Shown piece after piece: positions 14,425 to 19,295 of a DNA stretch of 19,295 nt. The DNA is from JAWXUT01 sp044426075 (lineage in GTDB: Bacteria > Bacillota > Clostridia > Christensenellales > DTU072): NCBI GenBank assembly GCA_044426075.1, contig JAWXUT010000024.1:1-19295 (forward strand). Reading direction: 5' to 3'. Numbering within the stretch: the stretch's first letter is position 1; the number at the start of each line of letters is the position of its first letter. The position numbers were made by a program, and so were the translations under genes. The notes under the pieces are model-generated. The model saw only the letters and a program-made list of their open reading frames with translations. It did not search any database and was not told the DNA's origin.

Positions 14425-15390
14425 ATGAAAACAATTTTAAGTTTACAAACAAGAACGAATATTGTATTATTTTACTATAAAATAATCAATAAGCTATTTA
14501 ATCCAATTCACGCTAGGGTAAAAATCGAAGGCATTACTTGCGAAAAGGACATACAGTTTTGCAACGATTATGACATTTGCAAGGCAGATTGCTATTATAA
14601 AGGTGACCTAAGCGTTAAAAGACCAGTATTTATAAACATACACGGTGGTGGATTTGTTTCTGGCGATAAAGGCAAAAGAAAATATACAAGTGAAGAGCTT
14701 GCTAGACGCGGTTATTTTGTGTATGTGCCAAACTACAGATTGGCAGTTACTGACCCATTTCCAGCAGTTATTGAAGATATTATTGCATCTATTAACTATT
14801 TGCACGAAATTAAAGATAGGTTTAATTTAGATTTAGATCGCGTTGTGTTGAGTGGTGATTCTGCGGGTGCGTATCTTGTAAGTATGGTTTACGCTATGAT
14901 AAAAAATGAAAGCTATCGTTTAGAAATGAATATGCCTAAAGTTACGGTTGACATTAAATGTTTGGTGCCATTTTGCCCACCAGTTCGTGTATTGGATGTA
15001 ATATCAAAACCAAGCCCATTTGGAGTAAATCGCACAACGGCAGAGTTGTTTATGGGAATGACTTTTAAAGAATATTCCAAAAACAAAGAAGGATATAAGT
15101 ATGAAAAGCTACTTAATATAGATAACTACATTGACAGCAATTATAACAATGTAATGTTATGTTACGCCGAGCACGATTATTTTTGCAAGGGTCACGGTGA
15201 AATGTTTAAGGCAGCACTTGAAAAGCACGGCTGCGAGTTTGAGTCATTTAAAAGCACAAGACTTTTAGACAACCACTGTTATCATATGATTTTATTTGCA
15301 AAGATAAGCCCAATTTGTCATGACAAAGTATGTGCATATATTGAAGAATGCTTTGCGAGAGCAGAAAAAGCGCAAGAAGATAAACAATAG
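14425..15390 (+). CDS. Alpha/beta-hydrolase, HSL-type (family IV) esterase/lipase
   Basis: Cytoplasmic esterase-like hydrolase of 321 residues. The oxyanion motif HGGG is at 73-76 (NIHGGGF), the nucleophile elbow GDSAG has S146, the likely acid is D251 (AEHDYF) and the likely catalytic His is H284 or H287 (DNHCYH). This is the hormone-sensitive-lipase pattern; the natural ester is not known, and carbohydrate deacetylation is one option. I chose the ATG at 14425, which has AGGAG four bases away. An upstream TTG (14356) in frame would add 23 residues with no family support and no ribosome site. The gene stands alone, with its own promoter upstream and a terminator downstream. Confidence 0.9.
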   Translation: MKTILSLQTRTNIVLFYYKIINKLFNPIHARVKIEGITCEKDIQFCNDYDICKADCYYKGDLSVKRPVFINIHGGGFVSGDKGKRKYTSEELARRGYFVYVPNYRLAVTDPFPAVIEDIIASINYLHEIKDRFNLDLDRVVLSGDSAGAYLVSMVYAMIKNESYRLEMNMPKVTVDIKCLVPFCPPVRVLDVISKPSPFGVNRTTAELFMGMTFKEYSKNKEGYKYEKLLNIDNYIDSNYNNVMLCYAEHDYFCKGHGEMFKAALEKHGCEFESFKSTRLLDNHCYHMILFAKISPICHDKVCAYIEECFARAEKAQEDKQ

Positions 15391-15408
15391 TTTTTTAAAA
15401 TAAAATTT

Positions 15409-15448
15409 AAAAGAGGGTGTATATAATAAATAATACCCCTCTTTTTTT
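15409..15448 (+). terminator. Terminator of the esterase gene
   Basis: AAAAGAGGG and GTAT pair with ATAC and CCCTCTTTT (one bulged T), followed by a run of seven T. Confidence 0.85.
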
Positions 15449-15452
15449 GTGC

Positions 15453-15482
15453 AAAATTAAAGGCAGTCCGCAGACTGCCTTT
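15453..15482 (-). terminator. Terminator of gap
   Basis: Perfect stem AAAGGCAGTC / GACTGCCTTT with a four-base loop. On the minus strand the stem is followed by TTTAATTTT. It lies 20 bases after the gap stop and back to back with the esterase terminator. Confidence 0.88.
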
Positions 15483-15502
15483 TCATCTTTAGTGTAATAG
15501 AA

Positions 15503-16525
15503 TTAGTTAAGTTCTGCGAAGTACTTAATTGTTCTAACCATTTGGCTTGTGTAGCTGTTCTCATTATCGTACCAGCTAACAACTTGAACTTCTGTAGCAT
15601 CGATTTCTGGCATATATTTAACCATTGTTTGAGTTGCATCGAACAATGAACCATATCTGATACCAACGATATCAGAAGATACTAGCTCTTCTTCTGTGTA
15701 ACCGAATGAATCTGAAGCTGCTGCTTTCATAGCTGCGTTGATAGCTTCTTTAGTAACTTCACCTTTACATACTGCAACAAGAATTGTTGTTGAACCAGTT
15801 GTAACAGGAACACGTTGTGCGCTTCCGATAAGTTTGCCGTTAAGCTCTGGGATAACTAGGCCGATTGCCTTAGCAGCACCAGTGCTGTTTGGAATGATGT
15901 TAGCAGCAGCAGCACGTGCTCTGCGTAGGTCACCACCACGGTGAGGACCATCAAGAACCATTTGGTCGCCTGTGTAAGCGTGGATTGTTGACATAATACC
16001 GCTTGCGATTGGTGCAAGTGTGTTTAGTGTATTAGCCATTGGAGCCAAGCAGTTTGTTGTGCAAGAAGCAGCACTGATGATTTTGTCATCTGGTGTCAAT
16101 ACGTTCTCGTTAACTGAGAAAACGATTGTTGGTAGGTCATTACCAGCTGGAGCTGAAATAACAACTTTTTTAGCGCCTGCATCGATGTGAGCTTGAGCTT
16201 TTGATTTTGCTGTGTAGAAACCTGTGCACTCTAGTACAACGTCTACGTCGATCTCACCCCAAGGTAGATCTGCAGCATTTTTTTCTGCGTAGATTTTAAT
16301 CTCTTTGCCGTCTACAACGATTGAGCTCTCTTTAGCTACAACTGTATCACCAAGAGCATATCTGCCTTGAGCTGAGTCATACTTTAAAAGATGAGCAAGC
16401 ATTTTTGGGCTTGTCAAATCGTTGATTGCAACTACGTCGTAACCAGCTGCGCCGAACATTTGTCTGAAAGCTAAACGGCCGATTCTACCGAATCCGTTGA
16501 TAGCAACTCTAACATTATTTGCCAT
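15503..16525 (-). CDS. gap: Glyceraldehyde-3-phosphate dehydrogenase, type I
   Basis: Cytoplasmic glycolytic enzyme of 340 residues that oxidises glyceraldehyde 3-phosphate with phosphate and NAD to 1,3-bisphosphoglycerate. The Rossmann motif is NGFGRIGR (10-17). D36 in AINDLT is the residue that favours NAD over NADP. The active site is C155 (SCTTNC) with H182 (IHAYTGDQ). The C-terminal block WYDNE at 318-322 is also typical. The start is the ATG at 16525, preceded by AGGAGG. A longer open frame to 16594 covers the promoter and is rejected. It lies downstream of leuS on the same strand with its own promoter; no terminator is seen after leuS, so some read-through is possible. Confidence 0.98.
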   Translation of the reverse strand: MANNVRVAINGFGRIGRLAFRQMFGAAGYDVVAINDLTSPKMLAHLLKYDSAQGRYALGDTVVAKESSIVVDGKEIKIYAEKNAADLPWGEIDVDVVLECTGFYTAKSKAQAHIDAGAKKVVISAPAGNDLPTIVFSVNENVLTPDDKIISAASCTTNCLAPMANTLNTLAPIASGIMSTIHAYTGDQMVLDGPHRGGDLRRARAAAANIIPNSTGAAKAIGLVIPELNGKLIGSAQRVPVTTGSTTILVAVCKGEVTKEAINAAMKAAASDSFGYTEEELVSSDIVGIRYGSLFDATQTMVKYMPEIDATEVQVVSWYDNENSYTSQMVRTIKYFAELN

Positions 16526-16565
16526 ATTATAGTTCCTCCTGAACTTTGTTTTTTTGTCTATTAAT

Positions 16566-16594
16566 ATAATAACCTTTTTGCGAATATAAATCAA
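16566..16594 (-). promoter_or_regulatory. Promoter of gap
   Basis: On the minus strand: TTGATT (16594-16589), a 17-base spacer and TATTAT (16571-16566). The predicted leader is about 34 bases, with AGGAGG before the ATG. Confidence 0.65.
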
Positions 16595-16644
16595 GCAACT
16601 AGATTAAGTTTTTACCTTTTTTTGTTAATTTTTTACAATCAATA

Positions 16645-19044
16645 CTATTTTGCAACAATATTGATGATCTTATTCATAACATAAACAACTTTTATTATGT
16701 TTTTGCCGTTAAGTAAGCCCAATTCTTTTACTTTTTCAAGTACTGCTTCTTGTGTGCTATCAACATCAATGCTTATGCGCGCCTTTAGTTTACCCATAAC
16801 TTGTACTGGAATTTCTACTGTTGCTTGCAACAACTTTGTTTCATCATACGTTGGGAAACTGGCTTTATCTATATATTCATTATTTAGAATCATATATAAC
16901 TCGCTTGTCATGTGTGGTGCAATTGGATACAACAAGAGGGCAATAGTGTTTAACTCTAGTTTTGTAACTGCTCCACGCGCTGTTATTACGTTTACAGCAC
17001 TCATCAATGCGGCAATTGCTGTGTTGAATTTGATTGATTCATAATCCTCAGATACCTTTTTGATAAGCGCATCTAAATTTAAGTCGGTTGTATCGCAATC
17101 TTTAATGCAGTTTTGTAGGTTCCAAACCTTGTGCATAAATCTATCAACGCCTTTAATTGCATCTGGATTCCAAGGAGCTGGTTTTTCGTAATCGCCGATA
17201 AACATTATAAATAATCTCAATACATCTGCGCCATATTGTTTTACAACATCATCTGGATTAACTACGTTTCCGCGTGACTTACTCATCTTTTCGCCGTCTG
17301 AACCCAATATTAATCCTTGTGCTGAACGACGAATATATGGTTCTTCGTGACTTACTACACCGATGTCAGATAAGAATAAATTCCAAAAACGGCTGTATAT
17401 TAAGTGGCGTGTAACGTGCTCCATTCCGCCATTGTACCAGTCAACTTGACCCCAATATTTGTATGCTTCTGGATCAACTACTGCTGTATCACATTTTGGA
17501 CTCATATAACGCAAGTAATACCAACTGCTTCCTGCCCATTGTGGCATTGTGTCAGTTTCACGCGTTGCGGGTGCACCACACTTAGGGCAAACTGTATTTA
17601 CCCAGTCGGTGCATTTTGACAATGGTGATGATGCGTCATCTGTAGGTGAAAAATCTTCTAGTACGGGCAATGTTAATGGTAAATCGCACTCGTTCATTGG
17701 TACTTGACCACAGTGTGGACAGTTTACAATAGGAATTGGTTCACCCCAGTAGCGTTGCCTATTAAACGCCCAGTCTTTCATTTTGAAATCTGTTTTTGCT
17801 TCGCCACAGCCTAGTTTTGCCATATGCTCTATCATTGTTGAAATAGCCTCTTGTACTTCCATACCATTTACTATTCCGCTGTTTATCATTGTTCCGCCTT
17901 TTTTTGCGATGTAGGCTTCTTGCTCAATATCAACGCCCTCGCCATCAATTACTTGAATGATTGGCAAGTTGTAGGCTTTTGCAAATTCCCAGTCGCGCGT
18001 GTCGTGGGCGGGTACTGCCATAATAGCACCTGTGCCATAATCCATCATTACATAATCTGCAATAAAAAGTGGCAATTGGGTTCCCGTAATTGGGTTTACA
18101 GCATACATTCCGTCTACTATTACACCAGTTTTCTCTTTTGAAAGGTGCACACGTTCAAACTCTTTTTTTGTTTTTGCTTTATCTTGATAAGCTGTAACTT
18201 CATCCCAGTTTGCAATGATATCTTTGTTTTGTTCTAATATTGGATGCTCTGGTGATACAACCAAAAATGTTGCGCCATAAATGGTGTCGGGGCGGGTTGT
18301 ATAAACTACAAGAGGGTGCTTTTTGTCGCCAGCCACTACTTGGAAAGTTACATCTGCTCCTTTACTTTTGCCTATCCAGTTTTGTTGTTCTACCTTTATG
18401 CGTTCTGGAAAGTTTACTTTATCTAGCCCTTCCAACAAACGGTCTGCATATTCTCTAATTTTTAAGAACCATACATCTTTAACTTTTTGCACAACTTCAG
18501 TGTTGCAACGATCGCAAACGCCATTTTGGCTCTCTTCATTTGCAAGAACAACTTTACATTTTGGACAAAAGTTTACAAATGTTGTAGATTTATATGCCAA
18601 ACCTTTTTTGAAAAGTTGCAAGAAAATCCATTGTGTCCATTTATAGTAATCTTGACTTGTGGTGTCAGCTGTTCTATCCCAGTTAAAGCTATAGCCCACT
18701 TTTTTAAGCTGAGTTTCAAATTGAATAATATTTTTATCTGTAACGATACGAGGGTGTTGTTTTGTTGCCATAGCGTAGTTTTCTGTTGGCAAACCAAAAG
18801 CGTCATAACCTATTGGAAACAATACATTATAGCCTTCTAATCTCTTTTTTCTTGCAATAACTTCCATTGAAGAAAAAGCGCGAATGTGGCCAACGTGAAG
18901 ACCCGCTCCACTTGGATAAGGGAATTCAATTAGACCGTAAAATTTAGGTTTACTTTGGTCTTCTTTAACTTCAAACACATCGTTTTTGTACCAATAATCT
19001 TGCCATTTTTTCTCAGAGGCCTTGAAATCGTAATCTTTAAACAT
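16645..19044 (-). CDS. leuS: Leucyl-tRNA synthetase
   Basis: Class I aminoacyl-tRNA synthetase of 799 residues that charges tRNA-Leu. The HIGH motif is HVGH at 50-53 and KMSKS at 586-590. The CP1 editing domain shows TTRPDT at 249-254 and AVPAHDTRD (343-351, with the conserved Asp348 that controls editing). Likely zinc-binding Cys pairs are C160/C163 with C177/C180, and C442/C445 with C486/C489. The length is at the short end for bacterial LeuRS but all domains are present. The ribosome site is AAAGGTG four bases before the ATG. An 80-base leader separates it from a very good promoter. The leader is too short for a T-box. Confidence 0.98.
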   Translation of the reverse strand: MFKDYDFKASEKKWQDYWYKNDVFEVKEDQSKPKFYGLIEFPYPSGAGLHVGHIRAFSSMEVIARKKRLEGYNVLFPIGYDAFGLPTENYAMATKQHPRIVTDKNIIQFETQLKKVGYSFNWDRTADTTSQDYYKWTQWIFLQLFKKGLAYKSTTFVNFCPKCKVVLANEESQNGVCDRCNTEVVQKVKDVWFLKIREYADRLLEGLDKVNFPERIKVEQQNWIGKSKGADVTFQVVAGDKKHPLVVYTTRPDTIYGATFLVVSPEHPILEQNKDIIANWDEVTAYQDKAKTKKEFERVHLSKEKTGVIVDGMYAVNPITGTQLPLFIADYVMMDYGTGAIMAVPAHDTRDWEFAKAYNLPIIQVIDGEGVDIEQEAYIAKKGGTMINSGIVNGMEVQEAISTMIEHMAKLGCGEAKTDFKMKDWAFNRQRYWGEPIPIVNCPHCGQVPMNECDLPLTLPVLEDFSPTDDASSPLSKCTDWVNTVCPKCGAPATRETDTMPQWAGSSWYYLRYMSPKCDTAVVDPEAYKYWGQVDWYNGGMEHVTRHLIYSRFWNLFLSDIGVVSHEEPYIRRSAQGLILGSDGEKMSKSRGNVVNPDDVVKQYGADVLRLFIMFIGDYEKPAPWNPDAIKGVDRFMHKVWNLQNCIKDCDTTDLNLDALIKKVSEDYESIKFNTAIAALMSAVNVITARGAVTKLELNTIALLLYPIAPHMTSELYMILNNEYIDKASFPTYDETKLLQATVEIPVQVMGKLKARISIDVDSTQEAVLEKVKELGLLNGKNIIKVVYVMNKIINIVAK

Positions 19045-19130
19045 AAAACACCTTTGTTAATTTATTTTGTGGGGTTCTGCACAATTTTAGTAAAAATTCA
19101 TTGCGTGCAATCTCTTTAACACCATATATT

Positions 19131-19159
19131 ATTATACTACAACGCGCGCGTTAATGCAA
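19131..19159 (-). promoter_or_regulatory. Promoter of leuS with a CG-rich palindrome in its spacer
   Basis: On the minus strand: TTGCAT (19159-19154), a 17-base spacer and TATAAT (19136-19131). The spacer holds the perfect palindrome AACGCGCGCGTT (19141-19152). The predicted start is near 19124. Confidence 0.85.
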
Positions 19160-19227
19160 GCAAATGTGTTTAAAGGTCAAATGAAAAAGTAAATTCCATA
19201 GTGTAAAGGCGATAAAAAAGTATAACT

Positions 19228-19252
19228 AAAGTCCACTTTTTGTGGGCTTTTT
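19228..19252 (+). terminator. Orphan terminator-like hairpin near the right edge
   Basis: AAAGTCCAC pairs with GTGGGCTTT (one G-U pair) around a T5 loop, followed by T's on the plus strand. No plus-strand gene precedes it in this window. It may end a small RNA, or, read on the minus strand, a gene lying beyond the right edge. Confidence 0.6.
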
Positions 19253-19295
19253 GCAGTTCATGGTTGAGTTTGTAAATGAAAATATTGTTAATGTT

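Noticed and set aside
16526..16594. N-terminal extension of gap
   Set aside because: It spans the promoter and leader; the ATG at 16525 has AGGAGG and the standard GAPDH N-terminus.
16697..17044. Open frames antisense to leuS and gap
   Set aside because: They mirror the codon pattern of the well-identified genes on the other strand, with no ribosome sites or domains of their own.
19045..19124. T-box riboswitch before leuS
   Set aside because: The leader is about 80 bases and shows no T-box sequence or specifier stem.
19260..19295. ATG opening a 12-codon frame to the right edge
   Set aside because: No ribosome binding site and no promoter at a leaderless distance; too short to judge.
19171..19295. 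Minus-strand frame open from the right edge (about 40 codons)
   Set aside because: It runs through the terminator-like hairpin and resembles no protein; random open frames of this length are common in AT-rich DNA.

Overview
The window is AT-rich chromosomal DNA from what looks like a low-GC Firmicute of the Clostridia type. Three things suggest this: the sporulation pair spmA-spmB, strong AGGAGG-type ribosome binding sites before most genes, and sigma-A-like promoters with 17-base spacers. The species cannot be named from the sequence. I see no phage, transposon, CRISPR, rRNA or tRNA gene.

Layout. Minus strand 294-1321: spmA and spmB, overlapping by ATGA, diverge from a plus-strand sugar-acid operon. 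Plus strand 1423-5978: uxuA (mannonate dehydratase), uxuB (SDR mannonate oxidoreductase), a TIM-barrel sugar isomerase/epimerase-like gene and a GH13 alpha-glucosidase. Plus strand 6048-8758: two overlapping FAD flavoprotein genes (HI0933 type, then COG2509 type). Plus strand 8839-10272: a membrane-anchored M20 metallopeptidase, ending at a terminator shared with the convergent PHP-domain phosphoesterase (11084-10323, minus). Plus strand 11372-14213: two adjacent, uncharacterised, mutually similar four-helix membrane proteins with large outside domains, behind a perfect consensus promoter. Plus strand 14425-15390: an HSL-type alpha/beta-hydrolase. Minus strand 16525-15503: glyceraldehyde-3-phosphate dehydrogenase; 19044-16645: leucyl-tRNA synthetase.

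How it works together. UxuB and UxuA act in series (fructuronate to mannonate to 2-keto-3-deoxygluconate). The two downstream genes probably supply a sugar or glycoside substrate to the same catabolic unit, though the exact substrate is not visible. gap and leuS are housekeeping.

Most noteworthy. (1) The paralogous membrane-protein pair at 11372-14213 is the best candidate for an undescribed system: its own operon, a consensus promoter with an inverted repeat at the start site, and a strong terminator. (2) Two genes, uxuA and the PHP gene, have near-consensus promoters whose -10 box ends only 6-7 bases before the start codon, with no Shine-Dalgarno, so both are predicted to make leaderless mRNAs. 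(3) The esterase leader carries a possible six-codon leader peptide and competing hairpins. (4) The leuS promoter has a perfect CG-rich palindrome in its spacer.
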